From Gigaspora margarita (lineage: Eukaryota; Glomeromycota; Glomeromycetes; Diversisporales; Gigasporaceae), in the NCBI GenBank assembly GCA_009809945.1, contig WTPW01000144.1, forward strand, positions 65,177-129,176: a stretch of 64,000 nucleotides of DNA. Reading direction: 5' to 3'. The notes under the pieces were generated by a model. It did not search any database, had not been told where the DNA came from, and worked only from the letters and a program-made list of their open reading frames with translations. Positions 1 through 11,625 of the stretch are shown here, in pieces (the first letter of the stretch is position 1; every line of letters starts with the position of its first letter). Made by a program: the position numbers and the translations under genes.

Positions 1-80
1 AAAATAAGGAAGGCGAAGTGAACAAATGATAGAATCATAAACTTTGAAAGACACGTGATTCTATCATTTCCTCACTTGCA

Positions 81-1492
81 TTTCCCAGTCGGCCTGCTTT
101 GTGCAGTGTGGGAGACCACCGGCTGATGATACATATTACAAATGACGCTTATAACGGTTATACCCGGCGCAAATTGTAGTTGCTATTTCCGGGAGCATAG
201 CCGGTCTCAGCTCGTGCATCAATCGCACCGATGTACGCTACTGCTGCATATCATCAATAAAATTTGATTAATAAGTTCGATATCTGGCCATGGCGGTCAG
301 GTGATTCCAAATAAAAATGTCATATGCGTGCAATGTTTTTCGTTCAAGTTGACGTAAGTCAACGGATCGAAAAACGGGCTAAGCAGAGACAAGCTTGCTA
401 GTTTCCAAAATGGGCAACCGGTCAGCAACCGGTTCGGCGGTTGTTAGTATGAAAGAAAAAACCTGGATAGCGTGCGATAACACATGCAAGGTAAGAATCA
501 TCTAATTAACTGCCTTAATTGGAATTATTAAATGTTACTAATGATAACTTTGTTATATATTGGGATGAGGCCCGTACATGATCAGGCAACTCGCAATTGC
601 GATAGCGAATTCGCTCCCAGCCCACCCACCCAGGGAAATTCTGCCATTTATCGTTTCTTTAAACTTCATGTCCAGTCGGCCTGCTTTGTGCAGTGTGGGA
701 GACCACCGGCTGATGATACATATTACAAATGACGCTGATGACGGTTATACCCGGCGCAAATTGTAGTTGCTATTTCNGGGAGCATAGCCGGTCTCAGCTC
801 GTGCATCNNTCGCACCGATGTACGCTACTGCTGCATATCATCAATAAAATTTGATTAATAAGTTCGATATCTGGCCATGGCGGTCAGGTGATTCCAAATA
901 AAAATGTCATATGCGTGCAATGTTTTTCGTTCAAGTTGACGTAAGTCAACGGATCGAAAAACGGGCTAAGCAGAGACAAGCCTGCTAGTTTCCAAAACGG
1001 GCAACCGGTCAGCAACCGGTTCGGCGGTTGTTAGTATGAAAGAAAAAACCTGGATAGCGTGCGATAACACATGCAAGGTAAGAATCATCTAATTAACTGC
1101 CTTAATTGGAATTATTAAATGTTACTAATGATAACTTTGTTATATATTGGGATGAGGCCCGTACATGATCAGGAAACTCGCAATTGCGATAGCGAATTCG
1201 CTCCCAGCCCACCCACCAGGGAAATTCTGCCATTTATCGTTTCTTTAAACTTCATGTCCAGTCGGCCTGCTTTGTGCAGTGTGGGAGACCACCGGCTGAT
1301 GATACATATTACAAATGACGCTGATGACGGTTATACCNGGGAGCATAGCCGGTCTCAGCTCGTGCATCAATCGCACCGATGTACGCTACTGCTGCATATC
1401 ATCAATAAAATTTGATTAATAAGTTCGATATCTGGCCATGGCGGTCAGGTGATTCCAAATAAAAATGTCATATGCGTGCAATGTTTTTCGTT
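81..1492. repeat. Tandem repeat, ~587-bp unit, about 2.4 copies
   Basis: The same sequence begins at about 91, 678 and 1264, giving a period of 586-587 bases. The third copy stops at about 1492 where a different repeat (TTGATTGATT) begins. Unit landmarks are GGGAGACCACCGGCTGATG, a CG-rich stretch with GGTCAGCAACCGGTTCGG, and ATCAATAAAATTTGATTAAT. The N positions at 777, 808-809 and 1338, with a short loss at the last, show that the assembly was uncertain here, so the true copy number may differ. Small ORFs repeated in each unit have no recognisable domain. Confidence 0.9.
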
Positions 1493-1712
1493 GATTGATT
1501 AATTGATTGATTGGATGATGCGGCAATGAAGGTACAGTTGTAGATCGCATTTTATTGTTCGTAAAAAAAGTCAATCCGATGTTTACAAATTTGAAGTGTT
1601 TTGCATAACGGTCTTAATTAGATAAACTTAAAAAGTTCAAGAACAAGTGCAAGTGCAAGAACATTTAAGATTCAGATAATGATTCTAGATTTTTCCATTT
1701 ATCGTAAATTTT
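1491..1712 (+). repeat. Dispersed block, copy 1 (pairs with 2262-2650)
   Basis: It begins with a (TTGA)n-like run and continues through GGTACAGTTGTAGATCGCAT, a stretch ending in AAGTGCAAGAACATTT, and TTCAGATAATGATTCTAGAT. The same order recurs at 2262-2650. This copy lacks two segments present in the second. No coding potential is evident. Confidence 0.85.
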
Positions 1713-1715
1713 TTT

Positions 1716-2261
1716 GAGAATTACTACACCAGAAAAAATATAGATCATTCTCCGGATAAAGTATCGGCTATGCCCGAATGAAATTTTATTCTCACGAAAC
1801 TTTCAAAAGATTAATCAATACTTTCTAAAGACGCATATTATAGTCTTACAATACATTAATTAGGAGGGTTCATAGCTATTCATATTTCACAATGTATACG
1901 ATATTATTTCATTTCGCAATAAGTGCAATATTTATTTTACAACAAATACTCTAAGTTTTGCGACACAATCTGCTAAATAAAATAACATACACGAAGATTT
2001 CTAAACACTGCTACTATAAAATGTATTTATATAACCTAAATATAATAAAAAGTTAGAGTTTGGAATATTAGTTTCAAATACGTAGTACTTTTTACTTATA
2101 GAAAACAAAGCAGAACTACATAGTTGAGACAACTTTCACTTACTAATTGCTTAGGTCACCGAAACACCTTCCGACCTTTCAAAACTTTCGCTTCTCATTT
2201 AGTTTCTCAATCTTTTGCATCCTATTACATCAATTGTTAAAAAACCTGATTACTTATCTGA
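1716..2261. other. AT-rich spacer
   Basis: I see no open frame, RNA gene or repeat match in this stretch between the two copies of the duplicated block. Confidence 0.5.
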
Positions 2262-2650
2262 TATGTAATTGATTGATTAATTGATTGACTGGATGCTGCG
2301 GCAGTGAGGTACAGTTGTAGATCGCATTTTATTGTTTTTTTAACAACTCTCAAAATTGTGCTCTTGTTGGTTAATTACCTAATATATAAAAACTATTTTG
2401 AGCATAAAAAAAGTAAATCCAATGTTTACAAATTTGAAACGTTTTGCATAATGGTCTTAATTAGAAAACTTAAAAAGTTCAAGAACATGTGCAAGTGCAA
2501 GAACATTTGCTCCACAATAGATAAAAAAAAACAGGATATTAATAAAAAAAATAGTGAATATTAGTAAATACTGTATTAAGAAAAAATCACATTCCATTAA
2601 AGATTCAGATAATGATTCTAGATTTTTCCATTTTTCAATAATTACTAATT
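2262..2650 (+). repeat. Dispersed block, copy 2 (pairs with 1491-1712)
   Basis: This is a direct repeat of 1491-1712 about 770 bases downstream. It carries two additional stretches (around 2335-2410 and 2505-2600) that either inserted here or were lost from copy 1. Short ORFs on both strands are by-products of the repeat. Confidence 0.85.
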
Positions 2651-2734
2651 TCTCGGCGATTCTTATAGTTTGTAGTTTTACAACCACTAAAATCATGGTT
2701 ATATCCAAAAATGTGATCAGCTTGCTAAAACTAA

Positions 2735-2925
2735 TGCAGTAGTTATTATGCTTTAACGCTTTTGATTGTTTATACAACTCATGATCAAAATGTTAGGCTA
2801 AAATATCAATGAGCAAGTTATGATCAAGAATGTCATCACAATAAAACTCATTAGCAATTGTTAATCATAATAGTACCAAATCAACCTTAACCACATATGG
2901 TATTGTAACAAAATTAAAAAAAATC
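2735..2925 (+). repeat. Dispersed repeat, pairs with 6664-6865
   Basis: Shared landmarks with 6664-6865 are TTATTATGCTTTAA, CATGATCAAAATRTTA-type sequence, AATCATRATAGTAYCAAATC and ACACATRYTTTATTGT-type sequence, in the same order and orientation. The relationship is clear by eye although the copies have diverged. Confidence 0.75.
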
Positions 2926-3059
2926 ATAGTAATAACAATTTTTTTGTAAAAATTTTTACAATAAATTGTATAGTAACCACAACTGTTAATTCCAATGCTG
3001 CACAAAATTTTTATGGTAAGAATTAAGACAGTTGATTCCAAATCAATTACATACTGCAA

Positions 3060-3390
3060 TTAGTGCTGTTGCAAGCCAGCTAAGCCAGCCCAATCAGTCC
3101 AACCGCAGCTTAATTACTGCACCGCTGCTGTGGCTGAGCTGCGACTTGGCGCAATAAACATTTCGCATACAAGATTTTGTAGCAAATTTTTTGTACGAAC
3201 TAAAAAAAAGCTTTTTATAATCACACACTAAATAATAAATGAAAATTACTCCGAAATTTTATTCTAAATTCTGTGCAAAAAATGCATGGTAAAAAATTGT
3301 AAGCCCTAATTATGCAATTTCGACTAATAAAACTGCTGATGCTCATTAAGTGATAAATGTTTTTGAGCCAATTTTATTGTGGAATATTGT
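3060..3390 (-). mobile_element. Fragment of the long-TIR element at 3806-4999
   Basis: Read in the opposite orientation, this stretch follows about 4430-4730, the interior of the neighbouring element. Landmarks include ATAAACATTTCG, TTTGTAGC, TAAATTCTG and TGTTTTTGARCCAATTTTA. No terminal repeat is visible, so it is a partial copy or one arm of a larger rearranged element. Confidence 0.7.
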
Positions 3391-3399
3391 TTTGTCTCT

Positions 3400-3805
3400 C
3401 ATACCTGATGTAATTTATGATGAAAACACATACGGGGTTTTCTCCTGCTTTTAAAGCAGCTTGCGCAGTTTGCTAGCACCACACAGTCTTTTATACTTTA
3501 TACTTTTTTGACAGGCCATAAACTCATGCCTCGGCCCTACCCCTACATGACTGTCGTCCGACAGTTCATAGAGAACTCGAATATTATTAGGGGCAGGGGG
3601 CAGGTTGATATAAAAAAAACAAAATTCAGGTTCGCAAAACAAACAAGATTGCTCTTCCTACATACCTTGCCGTCATCACTATATACTATGCTCAAATTAC
3701 CTCATATTACCTAACTATACTCTAATTTCCCATTACATTATTACTTACAACATTACCTCATACTTACGCTATCTCGATTTGATCAAAACAATCAAATAAT
3801 ATAAC
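3400..3805. other. Non-genic stretch with a GC-richer patch
   Basis: Bases 3500-3610 are richer in GC than their surroundings, with CCTCGGCCCTACCCC and GGGGCAGGGGGCAGG, possibly the remains of a GC-rich short element. Opposed ORFs of 60-68 codons overlap it but show no domain. I do not call a gene. Confidence 0.4.
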
Positions 3806-4999
3806 TGGATCAGCAGGGAATCACCAAAATTCCATGTCGGGATACATCAGAGTGCATCAGAATCATGGTCAGCTGGATCGAAATTGATCAATTTTGCCCC
3901 ATCATAAAAAATTTTACTAAAATCATATCCATTCATTAAATAAAAAATGCCCAGATGATAATTTACTACAGAACTTGCTAACAAGTAGGGCTAAACGCTG
4001 ACCTAGATCTGACGCATTGGATCCGGAAATTTGTAGACAGCCCTGTAAAAATCTTGGATCGGCATGTCACATGCTTGGTCCGAACTGATTCGAGACAAAA
4101 TCTGCCTCGATACTTTCGTATCGAGCAGTTTTAATCTATTCCTTAAAAAATTTCCTTTTATATAGCTAAAATTTTCAAAAAAAAAAAAAAAATTTCGGCC
4201 AAAATTTAAGAATTTTGGAGATCGGCGGCCTACATTACATAAATTCTGGGACATCTGTGACCAGTGATTATCGAGACCACAAATTTATTGAATCGGCAAA
4301 TATCACCATTTAATGTTTTACCAGATGTTCCCGATGATATTCAAGATTCTTAATTTTGACTGAAATTTTTTTGTTGAAATTTTTAGCTAAGAAAAAGGAA
4401 ATTTTTTCACAAAAAGTTTACTCTGTAGTAAAATTGGTTCAAAAACATTTTTTCATTTGATTATCGGCAGTTTCATTAGTATAATTTTGCGTAATTTTGG
4501 CCTTACTATTTTTTGATATGCTTTTTTGTGCAGAATTTAGGATAAATTTTCAAGGTGTTCTTGGGGGTAATTATTTAATGCATGATTACAAAAATACATT
4601 TATTAATTTAGTTTATGCAAAAAATTCGCTACAAAAGCTTGTTTACGAAATGTTTACTGCAGCTCAGTTGCGGCTGTACCAGCTGGGCCGGCAGCACTAT
4701 GGTAAACTACAGAAAATTTTAATTATCGAAATTTGTCGATGATCACTAAATTCATCACTTGCAGAAGGGTCCCCAAATTTCCGGGTTGGATACGGCGGAT
4801 CTAGGTCGGCGTTTAGCCCAGGCTGTTAGCAGCTTCTATAGCAAAATTATCAGCTGGGCATTTTTTACTTAATGAATGGATATGATTTAGTGGTAAAATT
4901 TTTTATGATCTTGGGCAAAATTGAACAATTCCGATCCAGCCGACCATGATTCCGATGCACTCTGAAGTATTCCGACACGGAATTTTTGGGGACCACTGT
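3806..4999. mobile_element. Non-autonomous DNA transposon, ~200-bp TIRs, Tc1/mariner-like
   Basis: The left arm (about 3815-4030) and right arm (about 4780-4996) are inverted copies over roughly 200 bases. Landmarks in both arms are GAATCATGGTC, CATATCCATTCATTAA, AAAAAATGCCCAG and GGGCTAAACGC. The right terminus, read inward, is CAGTGGTCCCCAAAAATTCC and is flanked by TA, which resembles Tc1/mariner ends and their TA target. The left terminus has decayed, so that boundary is approximate. The interior has only short ORFs and no DDE transposase was recognised, so I infer a non-autonomous element. Confidence 0.8.
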
Positions 5000-5700
5000 A
5001 TGAGTTATCACTTGCCTATTAATTTTCAAAATCAGCTGTATCTGTATTCGATACAAAATATAACTATTATATCGGAGTTTGTTCAATATTTCTAAATTAG
5101 ACTTTCCGTATAAATGCGAAATAACTCCCAAATGTGTAATTTCGAATTTTAATTGAATTAAGCTTAATCCTGGCCATTAATAAACAATGCCGATACAGTT
5201 CATCATCCGTTCCTGGTTTAGCGTGACTACGTCGCGCAGCTACTTATTGTAATAATAAATTTTAATTATTTAATACTTTGTTTTTCAAGTGCCCAAGAAG
5301 GATTAATAATTGCCAATTGGACAATTAACATAAAAATCGCAAGAACTTTGATAAGCTGCATTTTTTGTAAAAAAAAAAAAACAAAAGAAAAAAAATAAGA
5401 GTCGATACTTTATTATTTTTTTTTCTTTTTTTTTAAAAAAACGTTTAAGGCTCTGATATTTATAACCTTGTCGGGGATGATGCTGAAATCGACACCTAAT
5501 TCAAAGGATGATAGGAAGATCATCATGTGATCATCATGCCATATTGATCTGCTGATATCATAATAAAAAATGAAAAGGATAACATCAAGTATCGTATTGA
5601 AATTTTTTTTTACAATAAACACCACAATAGTCGGTAAGTTTCGTAGCAAAATTTTTTGCAGTAAATTGTGATAGAACCAAAGTTTGAGCTAACTCAAAAA
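5000..5700. other. AT-rich spacer with poly-A/T tracts
   Basis: Homopolymer runs lie near 5370-5440. A 78-codon minus-strand ORF (5413-5649) begins in an A/T run and shows no domain. The motif GTAGCAAAATTTTTTGCAG near 5645 belongs to the dispersed motif described for 9820-11278. No gene is supported. Confidence 0.4.
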
Positions 5701-5714
5701 ATACTGCGTTTGGG

Positions 5715-6290
5715 TGTTCGATACACTACAGCACTATGAAAATCAAAACTATATGTGGTATAATATAAAATTTAATAAGACAGACTTTTTTAAATGATTT
5801 TTCTCTTATTAACTATCGAAACATTTTATATGTAAAGATGGGTCACATTTTTTAGATGCACAGGTGATTTTTTTCTTCAAAGACTTCAATTCAAATTGAT
5901 TTATGCCCTTTATAACTACTAAGTTACAGAGTCTTTTTTTATATTGCATATGGTAGAATTTATTTTTTTAAAAAACCTTTTAATTACATTTTATTTGGGT
6001 GTCCGGGAAATGTTTTTAAATAAATTGATAAGCTAGATTGGTCAAAATGCGAATTTCACTCTGTAGTTCGGTTCATAGGCACTTATTATTAATCTACTTT
6101 GAGTTTTACATTATGATTTTATGTCGTTAAAGCTGTACATATAATTAAACCTAGAGAAGCATGGATCTTTACGAGTCGTATAAACGTCGATTTAAACTAC
6201 AAAATGCAGTATACTTGTTATTGTTACAGAAAATCGCTGATAATTGATTTTAAATGACCGTATATAGTTTTGTTTTACATACCCCAACAC
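5715..6290. mobile_element. Possible decayed inverted-repeat element
   Basis: The right end read inward is CAGTGTTGGGGTATG followed by AAAACAAAACTATATACGG. The left side carries CAGCACTATGAAAATC followed by AAAACTATATGTGG. CAGTGTTGG ends are typical of some hAT elements, but I see no clear 8-bp target duplication and the arms are degenerate. Confidence 0.35.
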
Positions 6291-6360
6291 TGCGTGTTAT
6301 CACAATAGATAACAAGTCTTGTAATAAAATTTTTACGGCAAATTATGGAAGGAATTAAAA

Positions 6361-6565
6361 CTAGTGATATGGGCTGGTCCGGCCCATCGACCGGGCGGGC
6401 CAACTAAGATAAGTTAGGATTTTAAATCAATTTATTTTCAAATTTTTATCTTTTATCCGCTTTAATTTTACTAGAAACAACCAATAGCCAGTAAACCGAC
6501 CATCAATAAACTAATGGCTGAATAGGGGCTTTTTCTGACTGGCTAATTATTTTTACTTGTCGGGC
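6361..6565. repeat. Remnant of a GGGCCGG-rich inverted-repeat element
   Basis: TAGTGATATGGGC followed by a GGTCCGGCCCATCGACCGGG-type stretch resembles the left end of the element at 24325-24826 (TAGTGATACGGGTC, then CGGCCC/GGGTCGACC runs). A weak opposing GTCGGGCCG lies near 6560. It is probably a truncated copy. Confidence 0.5.
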
Positions 6566-6663
6566 CGCTAAATAATTTTTAAAGACTTGATTCCGCAGTT
6601 GACTTAGCTGCTGATATTTAGTATCCCGAAAAAAATTTTTGTTACAAATCGACACACAATACT

Positions 6664-6865
6664 GTAATCAAATTATTATGCTTTAATGCTTTTTGATCGG
6701 TTATACAATCCGTGATCAAAATATTAAGACTAATATACGTAGCGATGACCAAGTTATAATCATAAATATCATCACAGTTTAAATTCATTTACAATCGTTT
6801 AATCATGATAGTATCAAATCAACTTTAAACACATGCTTTATTGTGCATCGATTTGTAACAAAATT
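6664..6865 (+). repeat. Dispersed repeat, pairs with 2735-2925
   Basis: This is the second copy of the block described at 2735-2925. It is followed by TAACAAAATTTATTATGGTAA, related to the widely scattered motif near 2940, 6320 and 10600. Confidence 0.75.
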
Positions 6866-6904
6866 TATTATGGTAAATCATAAATCAACCAAATATTGAG
6901 AAGT

Positions 6905-7175
6905 TACAGCAGATCAGTATGGTATGAATGATCAGAATTGTATAGTATGGAATACGGGTACTTTACACCCATTTGGTGATCTTTATAGCAGATCAGTATG
7001 GTATAGAGAGCAGATCAGTATAGTACAGGCTGATTTTTAAAACCTGTAGCTATAATTCTCCTAAAGCTAATATATATAACACCGGATCAGTATGGCACAG
7101 ATTTTAAAAATTCGGGATGTACTGTACTATCCTGATTTGCTTATCCATACGATACCATACTGGTACTGTTGCATC
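6905..7175. mobile_element. Fold-back element with GATCAGTATGGTAT repeats
   Basis: CAGATCAGTATGGTAT occurs at about 6911 and 6990, with variants at 7014 and 7084. The inverse, ATACCATACTGGTACTGTTG, lies at about 7150-7170. The pattern of repeated subterminal motifs in inverted orientation fits a short MITE-like element, but exact ends were not resolved. Confidence 0.55.
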
Positions 7176-7189
7176 TAAAGTAGCCCCTA

Positions 7190-8045
7190 CCTAAGTAACG
7201 CCTGACTCTACCTTCGATTCCAGTTTCCGGGTCCGGGTACCTGAAGACAGAAAAGAAAGAAAGTAAAAATAACGGATAGATCTAGTCCCAAAGAACTGAC
7301 CACAGAAGAGGCAGTGATAAGGCCCCGCGTCACAAGGAAATGAACTCAGTCAGCAATAAAACAAGAGAGTGGATGAAAAAGAGCCGGAAAAACTGGAAAG
7401 CGTGAAAAGAGACAAAGTCAACTTGAATAAAAACTTCAACTTCTGACAAAAACAGCGGCAAAAAAAGTAACTCACGGTAGAAACTCAGCGATGCAAGCGA
7501 CACTAGATTGGGCAGAAGACGCAGGAACAGTGGGACAATTGAACAGTTAACCCAGTGATCGACAATCACATGATAAACATATAATGACGTCATTTGTTTA
7601 CCAGAATTAAAGCAAACTGGCCTAAAAAAATACCTCTAACACTAACCCTAACTTAGGCCGAATGCTTGTCATGTGATGTTGTGATGATCACTGTCTTCAA
7701 TCTACTTGGAACAGTTACAGAGGCACACACTCCAAAGCAGCGTGGATAACTTTACAACTACAAACCCGGTAAATTCTACGGGAAAGAAATCGGAAGGTTC
7801 TGGAAAGAATGATGAGATGACAAATCAGGTGATATAACGAATTTGGAGCAAAAAGAAACAGTGAATTTGAAAGATGCACACCTGAAGCACAAAGAGAAGA
7901 TAGTAACCCCCCCTAGGCAATAGTCGATCTTATTCACAAAACTAACAAGGGAAGGAAGATCCACATTTTCCACATTCTCACCTAGAAAAGACATACGTAC
8001 CAAGAATAACAATACAATGATTATTGACATTCAAGGTCTGAATGG
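7190..8045 (+). pseudogene. GC-raised, coding-like block, possibly a decayed LINE ORF
   Basis: This stretch has clearly higher GC than its neighbours and, read on the plus strand, is rich in Lys/Glu/Arg codons interrupted by stops. At its 3' end a short frame reads MIIDIQGLNGTT then stop. That loosely recalls the opening of LINE endonuclease domains (…LNINGLN…), which is why I suggest a non-LTR retroelement remnant. Minus-strand ORFs (7330-7593, 7776-8030) are mirror images of this composition. No catalytic motif was seen, and the assignment is weak. Confidence 0.25.
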
Positions 8046-8051
8046 AACTAC

Positions 8052-8212
8052 CTAGTGTTTCGGCGAAATCCATTTCCAAATCCGAAAGGCGAAACCGAAA
8101 TGCTCCCAAAGGTGAAATAAATCCGAAATTTCTGAAATGGGCGAAATTTCCGAAATGGCAAAACCTCCGAAACCCGGCGAAACCGAAATGGCGAAATCTC
8201 CGAAACTTTTTC
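8052..8212 (+). repeat. Imperfect GCGAAAT/CCGAAAT short-period repeat
   Basis: CGAAA recurs about a dozen times in variants such as GGCGAAAT, TCCGAAAT and GGCGAAACCGAAAT. The block begins just after TAGTGTTTCGGCGAAA, which could be a decayed hAT-like terminus, but no matching right end is present. The overlapping 80-codon plus-strand ORF is a translation of the repeat. Confidence 0.7.
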
Positions 8213-8840
8213 GATTTTTTATTTTTTATTTTTTTTGATTTCTATTGTTGTATTATTTTTCTTGTACGCAAAATTATAAGGTAATTTATTCATAATTTAT
8301 TTTGTAATTATTGACATTTGATTTTCTCTATCTCTTAATACAGTGCGCAGGCAAATTTGCTTGCCAAAAACATAGTAATATGAGAAATATACATATGAAG
8401 AATAATACTAGGTAAAATAACTTAATTTATATAATTTAAAATATTTATTTAAAATTTACATATATTTGAGATAATAAAATAGATATAATTTAATAAAGTA
8501 TTTATTTAACATTTATAGTATTACATATATTTAAAGAAAATTTCTTAATTTACACCAGGTGTATATACACACATACTAATTATTTACGAATTTGTTTAAA
8601 AATTAGTATAGCTTAAGGTTAGGGTGAGGGTAGCTTTAGGGTTAGAGGAGGTTATAGTTTATACTAAAATTTTCAAGGAATATTTTTTGTTAGAGCCCCA
8701 AAAGCTATTATATAATCAGGATTTTAAGATATCAATACATGTGTGTATACACATGGTAGCAATCGTCATATTTAAAATAAAAAATATAATTTGATAAAAG
8801 TGTATTTAAATTTATAGCATTACATATATTTAACTATATA
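8213..8840. other. AT-rich spacer with a short telomere-like tract
   Basis: Bases about 8615-8660 hold degenerate TTAGGG-type units (AAGGTTAGGGTGAGGGTAG, TTTAGGGTTAGAGG). Otherwise there is only AT-rich sequence without gene signals. Confidence 0.45.
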
Positions 8841-8848
8841 TCTATCCC

Positions 8849-9183
8849 TAGGGATGCACCAGTCCGGTCTGGTCCATCCCGGTCCTAGTAGACCGTTATT
8901 ATAGTATTTTGGTCCTGGTTCCAGTCCGTCTGCGGACCCAAAATGGTCCTTAATGAATAAATCTTATTGGCCATAAATGACGTAATTACTTACTGTCAGA
9001 TGTAAAGAAACATCATATGATCTGTGTTACACCTGATCAAGCAATTTGATTGGGTGATATGAATATCACAGTTTGTTTACAAGGACCAGTCCAGGACCAG
9101 ACCCAAACCAGGACCGATAAGACCATGAGACCATTGAAAAGACCAGCCCTGGACTGGTCTTTTTCAGGACTGGTGCATCCCTA
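8849..9183. mobile_element. hAT-type MITE with 8-bp target duplication
   Basis: The terminal inverted repeats are TAGGGATGCACCAGTCC (8849-8865) and its exact complement at 9167-9183. The element is bracketed by an identical 8-bp direct repeat TCTATCCC at 8841-8848 and 9184-9191. An 8-bp duplication and a TAGGG-TGCACC terminus are hallmarks of the hAT superfamily. Subterminal GGACCAG/CTGGTCC motifs recur near both ends, as expected of transposase-binding sites. At 335 bp with no transposase ORF, it is non-autonomous. Confidence 0.92.
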
Positions 9184-9191
9184 TCTATCCC

Positions 9192-9815
9192 CTTATAATA
9201 AAATTATCATCTCATCACAAGTGTCAGGTACATTTTTACCAATCATTTTGCACATGGGAAAATTAAATGGCATAAATGGTCATGCTCATATGTTATGAGA
9301 AATTCACAATATTGATTATATCAGATACATGTTGTTATCATTAATGGCCCTTATGTTATATAGTATCATATTTAATAGCTTGCTTGGTAAGTATGAGAGT
9401 GTAAATGAATTTTAACTTTTAAGTGAAAATTTTATAGTACAGATCAATTACAAATTAATGATGTGCAAATGATCATAGTTACATATTTAATATTAAAATA
9501 GCATTATCATAACTAATAAGTTTTCTCACATTCTAATTACAGTTTTTGGATATTGCAAGTCAAAAATGGTAAAGTCGATTGAATTTTTTTAATATGCCAA
9601 AATACTAGGTTTATCACAGTAGAACCCCAAAATATACATAGATAGGTCAGGTATTAGTTTGCTTATTTTTGGAGGGTTTTTGTACAAATCTTATCTATTT
9701 TTAGTAATTTTTTGCTTATTTTTGAGGGTTTCTGCAGATCTTTCCATTTTTAGTAATTTTATAATTAATCTAACCTATCTATATATATTCTGATGTCCTA
9801 TTACAGTATTATATA
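9192..9815. other. AT-rich spacer
   Basis: There is no supported feature. A short local duplication around 9655-9750 repeats GCTTATTTTTGGAGGGTTT and TTTTTAGTAATTTT. Confidence 0.4.
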
Positions 9816-9819
9816 TAGA

Positions 9820-11278
9820 AATTATAATAATTCCAATGCAAACTAACTTAACACTAATTCCATATTGTGATTAATAGAATAGCATGCAAGTTTTGTATAA
9901 AAATTTTTAATATAATTCATAATAAAAACCACAATTATTTGATCAAACACACTTTAAAATATATTATCAGTTAAGTAGGTATGTAACAATCTTTTTATAC
10001 AGTTGGTACCACCTAAAGCCAACAACTTTTATATATGGGCACCAATTTTTTTAGCTGCAGTATAACATTATTAACCAATAAAAATGCAGAAAATTTTTAA
10101 TATAAATTTAAATTTTATTAATTAATTTTAAAATTTTGTTAATAAATTTAAATTTTGTTATGTTTTTTTATATACAAGTGCCAAATTTTTAAACTATATA
10201 TAACTTTAAATTAATATAAACTTCTTAAAATAAATGATACTAAAATTTTTTTTGTAGATTTGATAGTTTAATCAAAAAGCTATTAAATATATATAAACTT
10301 TTTTTTAGTTTATTTTATTTTAAAAAATTATAAAAGTTTAAAAATTTTGTAGTTAAAAGTTGATGGCTTTTCATAGTAGCAACTGTAGTAATTCACAATA
10401 GAAATTATAGTAATACTAATAAAAAATAATTCACCTTTTTGTCATTACTGGAATAATAAGTTCTGTAATGAAATTTAAAAAATTATTATAGACACCTTTG
10501 TATTTTTGAAATTAGATAACTGAGATGTGGATAATGTTAATAATATGTGTTAGTGGGTTACATACTGTGTATTATCAGAATAGTAAGGTTTGTAATAGTA
10601 ATACATAATAGAACCATAATAATCCAACACAAACTAACTCAACCCTAAAACCCTATATTGTGACTATTAGAATAGTACTCAAGTTTTGTATAAGAATTCT
10701 TAACAGTAATTCATAATAGAAACTGGTGATGCCACCAAAATTGATTTTTAAAAAAGGCCTATTTTGTCTTTATTAGAGAAAATTAAAATTTTTTATAAGG
10801 AAGAGCAAATAAAATTTATATAGATATGTTCCTTATAATTTTGTCTATTCAAAAAAAGTTCCAAATAATTTCATCTTTCAAGTAAAATAGATCAAAAACA
10901 ATTCTGTCTTCAAATTTTAATTTTAGGCTTTCAAACCTGAAATAATTTCGTTCTCATATATAATAGAAACTACAATAATTTGATCAAACTTTACCTTAAA
11001 TTGTATCATCTGCTGAGTAGGTTTGTAACAGAATTTTTATAGTAATCCACAATAGAAATTACAGTAATTCTAATACAAAATAATTTACCTTTTCATCATT
11101 ACTGGAATAATGGATTCTGTAACAGAATTTCAAAAATTAAGTTACATTTGTTAATGGCACTTTGCATATTTGAAATTAGATTAACTGAGATATAAATAAC
11201 ATTAATAACATGTATTGGTAAGTCACATACTGTATATTACCAGAATAGTAAGATTTAAAACAGTAATAGTTGATAGTA
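9820..11278 (+). repeat. Large direct repeat (~0.65-0.75 kb unit) built on a scattered motif
   Basis: The block at about 9830-10615 recurs at about 10610-11278 with a 240-base insertion (about 10725-10965). Shared landmarks are CAAACTAACTTAAC, ATATTGTGA, TCAAGTTTTGTATAAGAATT, ATTACTGGAATAAT and GAATAGTAAG. The recurrent core is roughly GTAACAGAATTTTTATAGTA followed by ATTCATAATAGAAAC. Diverged cores also occur near 2940, 5645, 6320, 6850 and 55210-55340. Confidence 0.7.
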
Positions 11279-11409
11279 GAGGTCTGATCTGTCAAAAAAT
11301 AAGGTTTTGAATTTTCATTTATTCAATTTTTTAATATTTGAATATTTGTTCAAAATTTTTGAATAAATATTTGAATATTTACTGAATATTTATTAAATAT
11401 TAAAGAAAA

Positions 11410-11625
11410 TTGTATGTTGAGACATGTCTCCATGGCGACCCTACATATAACAGCCAATTATATTTTGGGTTAGGAAATTTTCATTTGTGTTTTTGTATTA
11501 TAAAAGTTAGAAAGTTTGTAGAAAATGTTAATTGGCCAATAATAAGCAACATATTATCTAGTCACATGCTTAATTTTGATTGGCTATTCATATAAAGGGT
11601 CTCCATGGAGACATGTCTCCATAAA
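11410..11625. mobile_element. MITE with GAGACATGTCTCCATGG termini
   Basis: The left arm GAGACATGTCTCCATGGCGA and the right arm (reverse complement GAGACATGTCTCCATGGAGA) extend about 45 bases inward through GACCC, ATAT and AGCCAAT. The total is about 210 bp. Target duplication is unclear. The 61-codon ORF inside is spurious. Confidence 0.75.

Noticed and set aside
7330-8030. Two minus-strand ORFs of 84-87 codons
   Set aside because: They are hydrophobic shadows of a Lys/Glu-rich plus-strand composition. Neither has a recognisable domain or start context.
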